Shown: positions 35,625-46,953, counted from the first letter of the stretch. The stretch: 64,000 nt of DNA from Myrica gale (GCA_963930655.1 OZ005604.1:10736001-10800000), one strand, 5' to 3'. Notes: a model not told the origin generated them from the sequence alone. A program made the numbers and translations.

Positions 35625-35787
35625 AAAGTATTCACAAAAACCTTTGAACATAAAAACTATGTTAAAAGAAGATATAAGATTTGAACATAAAATCTATGTT
35701 AAAAGAAGATATAAGATAACATAATAGTTCAACAAAACACATCCATACATAGTAAATACGTGGATAGAGGGAGGGAGGGGTATTACA

Positions 35788-36866
35788 GATGCAGCTAAGA
35801 AATATCATAGAGTCTTTAAGAATATGTTGTCGGAAGATGGGATTTTGATAAGCTTTCTACATGAGGAGGGGCATGGGAGGAAGGAATTGGGTCCCACTAA
35901 AATTGAGAATTGGTGCATGCGAGACATTTTACCAAGTTTTTGGCACTCTTCTATGAGGTGACTGTTCGAATATCTACTTCAAATACGGTGACGACAAACT
36001 TATTTTTTGTGGAAATTGCTAAAATTCATATACATTTGAGGAAATATGCAGCAAATGGGATTTGTTCTTGGCAGACATGTCATAAAGAATGCAAATGAAG
36101 TATAATAAATACTAGGGTGATTTGACTAATGTTAACAGATTGTTGTTTGTTGCAGCGGTACTTGATCCTCAATATAAGGTTATATACTTGGACTTTTGTT
36201 TAAGATGACTTTGGGAATGGAGTTAGGTGCAGAGATGACTGGTCTAGTGAGAGGGACCTTGGATCAGTTGTTTAAAGAGTATATTAATGTGGATGGGTCA
36301 TCTAGTAGTGGGGTTGTACCTGCAAGTCAAGGCCAGCTTGAAATGATTGGGTCATCTAGTGCACCCGTAGATGATCCTCTTTATTTGTAATTCACACAAT
36401 TTAAGGCGCAACCGAATTTTTTGGATAGTAACTATGAAGTGGAGAGATATTTAATGGAGGATGTTAAACGTAGAGATACTAATTTTGATATCCTCAATTG
36501 GTGGAGAGTGAATGCACCAAAATTTCCTGTTCTTGCACGAATTTCTCGAGATGTTCATGTCATCCCTATTACTACAGTGCATTCAGAGTCTCTCTTTAGC
36601 ACGGGGGGTCGGGTATTAGATTCTTTCCAGAGTTTGTTGGCACTAAAAATGGCGGAGAGACTCATTTGTGTTCAAAATTGGTTGAGATCCAAGATCATAT
36701 ATTCTGCGGATGATGTTAAGGATAAAAAACCTGAAGTTATTGATGGGACAAAAGATCCCTCTAGTTATATGATGAACATAGGTATATACAAAACTATACA
36801 TTTCTACTTTCACTTAATTAAAATTTATATGAGCTCATTATTAATAAATTTGTATTTTTTGCAGAG
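35788..36866 (+). pseudogene. hAT transposase remnant (RICESLEEPER/zf-BED type)
   Basis: Fragments in shifting frames: DAAKKYHRVFKNMLSEDG (35788-), then LALFYEVTVRISTSNTVTTN (from about 35935), then a block with AAVLDPQYKVIYLDFC (about 36150-36200), then an open frame 36421-36866. The last holds the C-terminal hAT dimerisation domain, with DILNWWRVNAPKFPVLARIS, IPITTVHSESLFSTGGRVLD and a final LICVQNWLR. These are hallmarks of plant hAT transposases (family knowledge). The N-terminal BED finger and first catalytic Asp are absent, stops and frameshifts separate the blocks, and 36196-36390 shows another short frame. Non-functional. Confidence 0.88.
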
Positions 36867-37860
36867 ATAACTTCTAATGCTGCATCGATCGTGGATTCGT
36901 GATTGATTCACGTTTGGTTATGTTCTTAATTTCTTAATTGAGTTGATACTTCTAACTTCTAAGTTCATATTGTAATATTCTTCTATTTCGAGTTATGTCA
37001 GCATACACTATATTTTTCGGTTATTGTTTTCATAGTCTTGACCACTTTTATTATTAAGCCCATAATATTTCTTTAGCTAATTAGGAATTGTGATGGTGTC
37101 TAGGTTACTACTTACTAGGTGACGTGAATTTGTGATTATGGATTTTGTGAATTGCGTGTTGTTTTGAGATTTATTGAATATGGTTTTTGTGAATTGCATG
37201 TTTTTAGATTTATTTTTACACTTGTTTGTGAATTGCATGTTTTAGGATTTTGTTGTGAATCTGGATTTTATGTATTGTTGTTTTCGGTTTTTAAAATAGG
37301 TTGCTAGGATGTTGTTTTCGGTTTTTAAAAGATCAACAATGAGTTGTTGGTTTTTAAATATTATGGGCTAAATAAAATGGCCATCAAAACTAATATGATC
37401 ATAATATGATAGAGTTGTATTAGTTTGAACTTTAAAGGGTGGCCAACATTTTAGTCCAAAATTCAACTCTAATCACTTGGTGTCTTGGTAAGTTGATGTG
37501 GTGTAAGTGCAATGTAAATTCTTAATTTTTTTAAAATATTTTTTATGTTCATTTATATAATTGAGATCTTTGTAATGAATCGATAAATGTTCTTATGAAG
37601 TTCGGGTTGTATATTTTAATTTTATGATATATCGGATATATTTGTATTTGTAAATTGTGATAAATGAATAACATCTTTATTTTTTTTGTAAAAAAATGCT
37701 TAAATGGGCAAAAAAACATTATCAGAATTCCGCTATCCACTTGCGTTAAGTCCGCTAAGAGTCAGAAGCGGAAGCAGAATGTATTTTGGTCATCCGCTAG
37801 TTAGTAGACCTAATGTCGGAATGTTAAATTCCGCTTCTAACTAGTCCGTTATTCACACCT
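35788..37860 (+). mobile_element. 5'-truncated hAT-family DNA transposon
   Basis: Coding remnants of a hAT transposase (35788-36866) are followed by about 1 kb of AT-rich sequence. The right end at 37700-37860 has subterminal inverted repeats (AGAAGCGGAA and TTCCGCTTCT, CTAGTTAG and CTAACTAG) and finishes TTCACACCTA, which looks like a plant hAT terminus (inferred). The left part is replaced by element C at 35787, where homology starts in mid-domain. No eight-base target duplication can be checked because the left end is gone. Confidence 0.75.
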
Positions 37861-37863
37861 AAA

Positions 37864-39183
37864 TGCTCGTAACATCTCTACACAAGGAGGCCTCAATATG
37901 CGACGAGATTACAGAATCCAACCAAAGACAAAGCACCTAAACAAGTCTTAAGCTAACGAATATAGGCTTTGATGGGTAAGAATCAGCCATCATGTAACAA
38001 ATAAGCTTGAATTTTCATATAAGCTCAAAACAGAAATGGAGCACAACTCTAAGGCAAGTTATGGCTTCAAAGCTTAACATTTAGCCAAATAAAATACTAT
38101 TACACATTTAAGCCATTTATCCCAACAAAAAGATACAAGTGTCTACCGCATACCTTGGCTTCGATGCCACTTTCTCCGGAGGAGCTTCACCCAAAACGAA
38201 AATAGAGTTAGTTCTAGGTTAACAAAAGAGAGTAAGGGAGGAAAAAGAGCAAGAGAATGGCAAGAGATGACCCACACTTCAACCGGATTTGATAGTTGCA
38301 AGAGGAGCCGAAATCTTCTCCTCTCTCTCTCTCTCTACCAGAAATTTGCAAGGCTGAAAAATGGGACTCAAACGTCTCAGTCTTCCTTAAATAAGCTTAA
38401 TTTACTAAAGTTAATCTAGGGTTAAAGGTAGTTGAAATTTGAAATAGGGTTAAAAGGATTACAACTAAAGTTAAGCAAAGGAAGCAAGTTAAATGAGCGG
38501 GCAAAAATGGTGGCGTGGCAGATTTTGCGTCTCGTAAAAAGTCTTACCTTTCTACACTCATGATTGCCACTAATCTAGATTAAAACCCTATATAGTAGCC
38601 GGCTACCGTATTGGCTTTTGGGCTGAAATTTTGAGCCCAAACCAAGCCTAAAACACTTGATTCCTACTACTCTCAAAACCCTATGAGCCCAATAAAAAAA
38701 TGACATTAGCCCAAAAGGAGATGGATTACCAGCCCTCTGATAGAGCCCAAGACTGGCAAAACCTAGGTCGAACCTTGGTGTCCGTCTTTTATTCTATTTT
38801 TTTTTTCAATTAACTCAAAGTTACATAAATACTTCACTTTAATAAGGTTAAAAACATATAATCTGTAATCAGAAAGATGAACTTATAATTACGATAAATA
38901 GCTTATAACAAAAAATTTAAAATGAAGTTAAAATTGGCAAAACACCTATTTTCTCATTAAGTCTTTTAATCACATAAAATGAGAAATATAGCATTAGTAA
39001 AATAGATTTTAAGCAATATAATAATTTGGGCTTAGGAAATTTCAATTCAACAATAAAACTTAGGCTATATTTCTTAAACCGACACAAAAATACTGTTTTT
39101 GGGTGGGAGACATAAATCTTTCATTACTCTTTAAATACATTTTTATTTTAAAAAAGATATTTAATCGGGGAGGGGGTGTTACA
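37864..39183 (-). mobile_element. LTR-like block, boundaries uncertain
   Basis: Ends GGGGGTGTTACA at 39183, the reverse of a gypsy LTR start TGTAACACCCCC. A possible far end is TGCTCGTAACATC at 37864. The pentamers outside (CTAAA and TGAAT) do not match, so this is not a clean solo LTR: either the left end is elsewhere or it is truncated. It contains a (CT)n run at 38318-38336 and LTR-like non-coding sequence. No credible ORF. Confidence 0.45.
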
Positions 39184-39418
39184 TGAATACAGCTCTATGT
39201 GCTACACAGATGCGAGTTCACCATCTCGAGCACATAGCTCGGTGTGATAACGCTCTCGACGGCTATTTGTGCTTGGATCAAATACCGATCACATCTTTTT
39301 CCACTCTCTTCTTCTACATCTTTTAATACTCGAGCTTGACCTTTACCGCACCAAAAGATCATTGCAACGCACTTAACCTCAGCCAACACTATCAAATTTT
39401 TTTTTTTCTGAGCAAAAG
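39184..39418 (-). other. Unassigned flank with a 66-codon open frame
   Basis: Minus-strand frame 39195-39395 is open for 66 codons and its base composition is less AT-rich than the surroundings. I recognise no domain. The flank continues at 41084 beyond the inserted solo LTR, with no continuing frame. It could be a captured or ancient coding fragment, or chance. Confidence 0.25.
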
Positions 39419-41078
39419 TGTTAGCCCAAAGTTGTTTTACAAATAATCAATAAATGATTTTGATGATAGCAAAATATTATAAGTTTCAAAAATTTTTAGA
39501 TTTTACATTGTCAATCCATAATTTCCAATTTGTATTTTAAAAAGGATTGAGGTTATCTCTCGTAAATATTTATAAAGTGCATTTGAACACCATTACATAA
39601 GTTGATAAGATCACTTTTTCATATTGTAGGTGTTTAAAGAAGTTTTAGAATGGATTAAACACTTTGAAGTTGCTGAAAAACTCTCAAGCACTTATAAGTG
39701 TCGACACATTGAGTGATGGTGTCGACACATTGCACTACTACCCGAGAGTTCGCATTTTCTAGGATTCAAAGTGATTTTTTGGCTAAGTGTTGGAAGTGTC
39801 AACACATTGGAGCATAGTGTCGACACATTGGAACATAGTGTCAACACATTAAACTAACACCCAAGAGTTTGCATTTTCTGGCCTTCAAAACGATTTTTTT
39901 GACTAAGTGTTAGAGGTGTCAACACATTGAACTAACACCCGAGAGTTTTCATTTCAGGACCCAAGTTCAATGTGTCAGCACATACAATCAATGTGTCGAC
40001 ACATTGAGCGATTTTACAGATTTCCTGGAGTGACGCCAAATGATTCAAAAAGTCTCCAAATTGCCTCAAATGACCTCCAACGGCACTCTAACATTACAAG
40101 AAGACCCTTAATAACCGTTGAAGACCTAAAAGCAATAAAAAGAAGAAGATGGAGAGAGAGAAGAGAGAGCTCGACCAATATTGCAACATCTTGAGAGAGA
40201 AAGTCCAAAATCCAAAGATTTCACTTGCTGAATCATTCAAGAACAAAGCTCCATTGTCAAATCTTCTTCTCTTGCTCATCATTGAGGACCTAGCTTTCAA
40301 AGAGAGAGAGATTTCTTGAAGAAGGGACAACACACTTGCAATCACTCCTTGCCCTAGCTTATAGAGAGAGAAAGTGCATTGAAGAAGAGGGAAACTCACA
40401 TCTACCAAAAAGGCTTGTGCTCATATTTTCCAAACTCAAGATTTTATTTTAGAATCTAATCCTCTTGCACTTATTGAGCTTTCCATTTGATAATTTGGCT
40501 TAGAGAGTCATTTCACATATTGTGATATTTCCACTTGCTTATTTGGCTTAGAGAGCCATTCCACATTTTGTGCTTCATTTGCTCATTCGGCTTAGAGAGC
40601 CCTCCTTGTAGCCATTATTTGTAAAACCTTTGAGTGTTGGGAAAATACTTGGTCCTACTTATGAGAGTAGAAGAAATCCTCTAGGTTGTGAGGATTTGTG
40701 AGAGTTGAAGCGTGAGCTCGCAAAACGCTTTGTAAAGGTTCCTTAGCACCCGGGAAGCTAAGGTGTATTTGCTATTGGACAATAGTGAAGGAAACCCAAG
40801 GAAGTCAATTGCCTTGGGAGTGGACGTAGGCAAGTGTTGGCCGAACCACCTAAAAATACGGTGTTATCTCTCTAACTCTATCTCTTTTACATTTTAGTAC
40901 TTATTCATACTTATGGAGATTTATGTTTTATCATTCATTGATTATATTTTACATAGCTTTAGACTCATTATTATTTGTTAAAGAGGGGTAGTTTTTGTTC
41001 TGCATATTTACTCAAAAAGTGTTAAGTTCTTGAAAAACCCAATCCACCCCCCCTCTTGGGTTGTCATTTAGACTCACA
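39419..41078 (+). mobile_element. Solo LTR, probably Ty1/copia, AAAAG duplication
   Basis: Starts TGTTAGCCC at 39419 and ends GACTCACA at 41078, with exact duplications AAAAG (39414-39418 and 41079-41083). The opening with ATTTTGATGATAGCAAAA and the tail with a C-run then CTCTTGGGTTGTC resemble LTRs of SIRE/Maximus-type copia elements (from memory, so the clade is tentative). 1660 bases. Contains a TGTCGACA minisatellite (39698-40008) shared with the unrelated family A LTRs. Frames at 39970-40194 and on the minus strand are not credible genes. Confidence 0.82.
39698..40008. repeat. TGTCGACA minisatellite, inverted relative to family A
   Basis: GTGTCGACAC and GTGTCAACAC palindromes flank short spacers such as ATTGAGTGATG, alternating with ACCCGAGAGTTCGCATTTTC and GGCTAAGTGTTGGAAG. 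The reverse complement is the unit found in family A LTRs (AACTCTCGGGT, CTTCCAACACTTAG), including unit order. Confidence 0.85.
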
Positions 41079-41083
41079 AAAAG

Positions 41084-42400
41084 AGTTGAAGAAGGTAATC
41101 AGTATAGTCAACTCTTCCTAAACGTGATCATAATAACTCTTACTTGTTGTAAAATATTCGGATTGAGCCATAACTACGGGTCCCGGAAAAGGAAGACCGT
41201 CATCACAATTCCACCATCATGCAAGTGTTAAGATATCATAGTTAAAGGATACAAAGTGTATTTATTCCTAAAAATAATAATCTCTCGAGGGAGGGAAGCA
41301 AATGGATCACGAGCTGCCACCCCTACCAAATATTTTGTGAAATTCCCTCTTCCCCTAGGCTTTTTTTTTTGACAAAAGTAGATAGAGTTTTTTTTATAAA
41401 AAAATTATAAAAAATGTTACAAAACCCTCCTCTCTTCGGATCAAATTCCTCTGTTGAGGTTTCGAAAATCTCTCCTCTCCATTTCGCTTTTTCAAAAATT
41501 CTAAAAGTTACCTTTTATCCCTTAAAATTTTCAAAACCTCATTTTTTTCCATGACTTTTCGTGGTGTTTGATTGTAGAAATTTTAGGGTGCTAAAATTTT
41601 TAAGATATGAGAATTGATTAAAAAGTGAACAGAGATGAGATTTAAATGAATATTATAATAAAAAATCATTTGATGAAGAGAGAAAAATTATTTTGTCGTT
41701 TTTTTAATGAGGTCCGAAATTTTGGGTGACAATCAAACGCCTAATATAATATTTTAGGAAATTCTCTTTTGTTCTTAAAAAGATTTGACATAATCATCTA
41801 GTCTAAAAAATAAATTAATCTTCTTAAAGCACATCAACCTGATCTAAAAAATTATTTAAAATACAAAATTACCCGTTTGCGCAACTCAAAATTATCACTA
41901 GATCAGATGGGTGCATATTGGTATCTCTAAATTGATGAATATGTTTGATAAATATCTTTATTTTGTATCTTAAACAATGTTAAGTTTTTTTATAAAATAT
42001 AAAGCCAATGACTATGTCTGGCTTCGGCCACTACCGCTGGGTTCATCTGTTTCATCTTTTGACTAATTAGTACAAATATGTCCTATTCAATCTTTTGTAA
42101 GTAAGTTCATGTGTTCATCTCCACTGGAGAGGATTTTTGAGATAGCAGAGCTTTCTACAATTTTTTGACTAATTCGTACACATATATACAGCCGAATAGC
42201 CCTCCTGAATAGACCTAAGACGGAGAGTCCGAATTCGCCCCATCTCGGAACTCTGCTATCAAAGAAGCCCTACTCCACGTTATCTTCGGTGTGTGAGCAG
42301 GTCCCGTGTCGTGTTAGTGTAAGGAGTTCATGCTCTCTCTCTCTACTCTTGTTTTGTTTTTGTTTTAACCAATGTTTCGTCCACCGTCTTGGTCGGTCGT
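41084..42400. other. Intergenic, AT-rich, mostly featureless
   Basis: No gene seen. Holds T- and A-runs around 41360-41410 and one short inverted-repeat element at 41563-41741. Otherwise nothing recognisable on either strand. Confidence 0.6.
41563..41741. mobile_element. Short MITE-like inverted-repeat element
   Basis: 179 bases with 13-base terminal inverted repeats, GGTGTTTGATTGT at the left and the reverse complement of GGCGTTTGATTGT at the right (one mismatch). AT-rich and non-coding between. No clear target duplication (CGT before, TAA after), so the family is not assigned. Confidence 0.5.
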
Positions 42401-42475
42401 TTTCTCTGTTCTTCACATTGTTCTGACATTGTTATGAATGCACAACAAAAATTGAAGAAAACTCTGTAGTAGGTG

Positions 42476-42487
42476 CACGTGTTGACC
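42476..42487 (+). promoter_or_regulatory. G-box joined to W-box upstream of the MATE gene
   Basis: CACGTG at 42476-42481 runs directly into TTGACC at 42482-42487, about 460 bases before the MATE start. A second CACGTG is at 42751-42756. G-boxes bind bZIP/bHLH factors and W-boxes bind WRKY factors. A stress or defence input is plausible but unproven. Confidence 0.35.
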
Positions 42488-42845
42488 AAACACAGCAGTT
42501 GAGCGTTGAATGATGTCTTCTTTTGCACAACCACAGACCAGACGCTTAGAAAAGAAAAGAAACCACAGAACGGACAAAATTAAAGAGCCTAAAATATTTG
42601 CAAACAAAGGCCAAATTCTCGCCTTTTATAACGGACCCAGCTGGCATTCTTTGACTAGGAACCAGTAGCAAGCTTTGCCTATAATTAGTACTAAGTAATT
42701 TGAAAAAAACGACGTGGGGGTAGTTTTAGCTACTTGTCTATCTCAGCTTGCACGTGTAAACCGGTTGGTACTGCCCAGAACATACAAATAACATAAATTG
42801 AATTGAACTGGTTGGCACCTTACTAAGCTCTGGCGTTTCATAACC

Positions 42846-42856
42846 CCATATATTAC
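42846..42856 (+). promoter_or_regulatory. Possible TATA box of the MATE gene
   Basis: CCATATATTAC lies about 90 bases before the ATG, a usual distance for a plant gene with a short 5' leader. No other good TATA candidate is nearer. Confidence 0.4.
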
Positions 42857-42943
42857 ACCAGGTCACATTTCAGCTCATTCATAACTTTCTACTTCTAGCT
42901 GAGCCAAGTAGTGGGAGTAAGAAGGTCGTGGGGCTTAGGAACC

Positions 42944-45207
42944 ATGGGCTCCGCAGAGTACCAGCCGCTGCTACTTGGGCTCGACTCGCATGCTCATATT
43001 CCCGACTTGTCATCCTTTACAATAGAAGAGTTCTTGGACCATCAACCGGTGGCAATCCGATGGTGGCCTCGTTTAGTGGGGTGGGAGTCGAGGCTCCTCT
43101 GGATTCTGTCCGGATCATCCATTATTGTTTCCATTTTCAATTACATGCTAAGCTTTGTGACTCTGATGTTCACCGGGCATTTGGGGTCCTTGGAACTTGC
43201 CGGGGCCTCTATTGCTAGTGTTGGAATTCAAGGTCTTGCTTACGGGATTATGGTATGGCTTCCTACTTTAGTTCATTATTGACGACAAGAATCATTTTGA
43301 AATTTTTATGATGTTTCCTTCTGAAAACACAGTTGGGCATGGCAAGTGCGGTGCAAACTGTCTGCGGACAAGCATATGGGGCCAAAAAGTATGCGGCAAT
43401 GGGTGTCATATGCCAAAGAGCAATAATTTTGCATCTGGGAGCCGCAGTTCTCCTGACGTTCCTCTATTGGTACTCGGGACCAATCCTAGTAGCCATAGGG
43501 CAAACGGAGAGCATAGCTGAGCAAGGCCAAATTTTTGCTCGGGGTTTGATACCCCAACTTTATGCATTTGCTATTAGCTGCCCAATGCAGAGGTTCCTGC
43601 AAGCACAGAACATTGTAAATCCTCTGGCATACATGTCTGTTGGGGTATTCCTCGTGCACAGTCTCCTCACATGGTTAGTCGTATATGTTCTAGACTACGG
43701 GCTCTTTGGGGCTGCTATGACACTAAGCTTCTCTTGGTGGATGCTTGTCATTGTAAACGGGCTCTATATTCTTTTAAGCCCCTCCTGCAAAGAAACTTGG
43801 ACTGGTTTCTCTATCAAAGCCTTCAAAGGAATCTGGCCTTATTTTAAGCTCACTCTAGCTTCAGCAGTCATGTTGTGGTATGCTCAAAAACTTCACCTCT
43901 CTCTCTCTCAAATGTCTTATCATCTCTCATCTTTTTATAGTCATTTTTTTTTAAAAAAAATTATTGAAGTTGATCATCATGTTTATGTAGTTTGGAGATA
44001 TGGTACAACCAAGGATTAGTACTTATATCTGGACTCCTCTCCAACCCTACAATCGCACTGGACTCTATTTCTATCTGGTGTGTGAAACGCAATGACTGCT
44101 TCCTCTGTTTTGCAAATATTGTTTCCCTGTCTTGACAAATTCTGCTGTCTATGTAACTTGCAGCATGAACTATCTAAACTGGGACATGCAATTCATGTTG
44201 GGGCTTGCTGCAGCAGCCAGGTCTGTATACCATAAACTAGTTCAAACTAAATAAATATTTCATTATTTTTTATGCGACGAATTTCAAGTTCCTGGCCTTT
44301 GCCTGTCCTGCATTTTCTTCTATGATTAATTGGTACGCGGTTGGACTGCAGTGTTAGAGTCAGTAATGAGCTTGGGGCAGGACATCCCAGGGTAGCAAAA
44401 TTTTCAGTGCTAGTGGTGAATGGAACCAGCATCCTCATTAGCATAGTCTTCAGCATAATCGTTCTGGTATTCAAGGTTGAATTGAGCGAACTCTTTACCT
44501 CTGACACGGAGGTTATCGAGGCAGTTTCCAACCTGACTCCATTGCTTGCCATTTCTGTTTTCTTAAATGGCGTTCAACCTATACTCTCAGGTAATGATAG
44601 TAGAACCATATCCTCTAGCAGCAGATTGAAATAAACCAACCCTACGGCAACATTATAGCAAACAAAAAAACAGCTTCATCTGTACTCCTAATTCCTTATG
44701 CTTTCCACTGGTTTTCTTCATTGGAATCTTAGGTGTTGCGATTGGGAGTGGATGGCAAGGCGTGGTTGCTTATGTTAACCTCGCCACTTACTATATTATT
44801 GGTCTTCCGATCGGATGTGTTCTTGGATTCAAGACTAGTCTCGGAGTAGCAGTAAGTTGAATGTCACGTTCACTGTTAACTATGCATCAGTACTTTTTCG
44901 GTCGTGATTAGTATAACAAGGGAATGAATGTGATGCAAGTCGGAATTTTTTCAGGGGATTTGGTGGGGGATGATTATTGGAGTTCTTTTGCAAACGATTA
45001 CTCTAATTATACTTACGGCCAGGACCAATTGGAATGCTGAGGTATTTGGTTTCTTCTTTTCCTTGAGCCGTCTGTAAATAAATCTAGCAGCTTTGGATTT
45101 GCGTAATTGACATGTTATCACTTCCAATGCTCATATAGGTACAAAAGGCTGCGGATCGCTTAAAGAAATCTGCAGAAGAAGACGCCTTAGACTTGATTAA
45201 CGTATGA
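42944..45207 (+). CDS. DTX40: MATE-family multidrug/toxin extrusion transporter, DTX40-like
   Basis: Eight exons: 42944-43252, 43333-43877, 43991-44077, 44164-44220, 44352-44590, 44733-44851, 44955-45041, 45139-45207. Every intron is GT-AG and 80-142 bases. They join without frame breaks into 503 codons plus stop, normal for plant MATE proteins with twelve membrane helices. The ATG at 42944 has the strong context ACCATGG. An upstream in-frame GTG is not the start. Signatures: an N-terminal soluble segment SAEYQPLLLGLD, TGHLGSLELAGAS in helix 2, CGQAYGAKK at about 114-122, and VRVSNELGAGHPR at about 334-346. MATE carriers export organic cations and secondary metabolites in exchange for H+ or Na+, at plasma membrane or vacuole. 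Closest remembered relative is Arabidopsis DTX40, and the substrate is unknown. No defects seen. Confidence 0.93.
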
Positions 45208-46259
45208 GAACGTTTCAGTCATCTATATGTATCCGTCACTTGACCAGAAACTGTGGCCTTTGGCAACCTCTGTTTTTACACGTTGGTGGCCAAAGAAAAT
45301 TTTTCCGTAGTTTTCTTCTTCTGTACAATATGCATTAATTTCCAATACAAATCTCGAGTGTCGAAGAAAGAAACAACTCTTCTTCATTCCTAGTACTGAA
45401 GCAGTAATGTAAATTTAGGGGCGGATAGTTTGAATCCGAAACAGCCTTGCTTCTGGGAATGGGGTTACTTTATAAGCTAAAACTTGAAACACTCTGCAGA
45501 ACGAGAATGGGAGAATGATGTTTCGTATCATGGCTTCTAAATTTTTGCAATAAAATGGACTACACCCACAGGGGAAGTTTCGTATTTTGGACTTATTTGG
45601 TTAGAAGTTCCAACTTGGTTTTGTGCGTGCTTAAACAATATCTGCAGAATTTGAACTACTTCATACGGGAAACAGAAATATTGAAAGATAAACATCATAG
45701 TAGCAATAAATCAAATCCCCCTAAAAGAAGTGGGAAGATTTTCCATTGAGGAAGGAAACCAAGAAACCAATTAGTTGACAAAATACCCATTAAGAATATT
45801 TAACTGCTAAATGATTGAGAGTATGAAAAACAAAGCAAGGCAAGGCTATAGACAGAAAACAGAACACAAACACATAATATGTTTCTCCATCTTAAGCGTT
45901 CCTCTTCGGCACTTGTCAGCGCTGGGAACGTTTCTCTCTCGGTTCTGGCACCCTACTTGTGAAAAGGTTGGAACGCCTAATCTTCTCAGAGTAAGCGGAA
46001 CCGTGCTTCCGAACCACAACGTAGTGCCGGTTAAAATGTCCTCCTGCTTTAGCTAAGAAAAAAAAATTGTCCTCCCTTAGTTAATGGGTAGCGTGCAGCA
46101 CCTATGTAGAACTTTCGAACGCATGTTACAGACCCTTTTCAAGGAAAAGAAATATTCCTTCCCTATAAGGAAAAAACAAAAATCTTGCATAGATTAAGCG
46201 GGCCTGAATCTCAGTGATACATTTATATTCGACTTTCTCTATCCAGCAAACCCCACACG
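45208..46259 (+). other. MATE 3' region and intergenic
   Basis: Probable 3' untranslated region, with an AATAAA at about 45549, about 340 bases after the stop. Beyond it is intergenic sequence. 45895-46020 is locally less AT-rich (frame 45811-46056) but I recognise no protein or RNA in it. Confidence 0.45.
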
Positions 46260-46895
46260 TGTTGGGTGGTCCCACCCATATGGAGAGCACGTGAGTTTAA
46301 AACAAACAAAGCGGCATTCGCACACATGAGTGTGGTGATTGCCAAAAAAAACACACACATGAGTGTGGTCTTTCGTCATAAGAGGAGAGCGGCTGCTAAG
46401 AGAAAGAAAACAATTCAGGATAATTCTCTATCCATTTCCTCAGATATTGAAGTTTCATTTGTGATTCGTTTTGGCTGAATATGTCATTACTCGTGATGAA
46501 AGCTTTTGGTTTGACTGGTGAGGATTTTTGAGAATCCTCTTTCAGTTCATTGGTAGTTTTTACCAATTTGGTGAGATCTATTTTTGTTGTCATTGTTGTA
46601 ATCCACTTTTGGGTGAGGTGATGATATATATACTATAATCCAAGAATATATTTATTCTTGATGTATTAGTAGCCTCTGGAGATTGTTCTAGAGAGAACTA
46701 TTGTAATCTCATTATTGTTAATAGTGAAAGTTTTAACTGAACTAAGTCTCGTGGTTTTTCATATAAAAATTCTGGTGCCTCCTTTTGTGGTTGCTTGATT
46801 ATATTTTTTGTTGCATTGTGAGTTACCTATTTGATTTTTATAAAGTATAGAAAAATATTCAATTGTGTTTCTCTATTGGTGTACTCACCCTAACA
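46260..46895 (+). mobile_element. 5' LTR of a Ty1/copia element
   Basis: Starts TGTTGGGTGG and ends CTCACCCTAACA, so the ends form an imperfect inverted repeat (TGTTGGGTG against TGTTAGGGTG). It is followed two bases later by TAGTATCAAAGTC, a decayed tRNA-Met primer site, and then by gag. 636 bases. No 3' LTR or right-hand duplication is visible because the element is cut off at about 47890. Confidence 0.7.
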
Positions 46896-46897
46896 AA

Positions 46898-46910
46898 GTA
46901 GTATCAAAGT
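46898..46910 (+). other. Decayed primer binding site of the copia element
   Basis: TAGTATCAAAGTC compares with the usual TGGTATCAGAGC, differing at a few positions. It lies two bases after the LTR end. Confidence 0.55.
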
Positions 46911-46953
46911 CAAGTTCATTACCTGTGTGAATTAAGTGGAGGATTTATCTGAG

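Larger units (their letters stand above)
5572..35787 (-). mobile_element. Ty3/gypsy element C (Tekay/Del-like chromovirus), interrupted
   Basis: Minus-strand LTR retrotransposon split by the 26.4 kb nest at 5775-32167. The start of its 3' LTR is seen reversed at 5572-5617 (ending GGGGTATTACA, i.e. an LTR beginning TGTAATACCCC). A purine-rich tract follows at 5618-5631 on the minus strand, where a polypurine primer site belongs. 5618-5774 and 32168-32400 are the untranslated 3' internal part. Broken pol (RNase H end, integrase, chromodomain) spans about 32500-34130. The 5' LTR lies at about 34131-35787 and its edge matches 5572-5617. Gag, protease and reverse transcriptase are missing between the RNase H remnant and the 5' LTR, so the element is deleted as well as interrupted. 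Confidence 0.8.
34131..35787 (-). mobile_element. 5' LTR of element C with MITE insertion
   Basis: Minus-strand LTR beginning TGTAATACCCC at 35787. The edge 35742-35787 matches 5572-5617 apart from a few changes. The left boundary is uncertain because RNase H coding stops at about 34130 without a visible primer binding site, so LTR and pol appear joined by a deletion. Contains a pyrimidine-rich stretch at 34610-34720, the foldback MITE at 34801-35302 and CCGACCAATT repeats at 35503-35624. Confidence 0.65.

Noticed and set aside
1-35787. Claiming a centromere or pericentromere location
   Set aside because: Nested chromoviruses and a possible CRM-like tail fit, but no centromeric satellite is seen and two genes lie near. 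The window alone cannot decide.
37864-39183. A clean solo LTR with defined ends
   Set aside because: Only the right end is convincing. Flanking pentamers do not match, so it is reported as LTR-like with low confidence.
42928-43520. ORFs 42928-43218 and 43308-43520 overlapping the MATE gene
   Set aside because: Shadow frames of MATE exons 1 and 2.
45895-46056. Possible gene fragment between the MATE gene and the copia LTR
   Set aside because: The frame is short, no motif is recognised and there is no splice structure. Left as intergenic.
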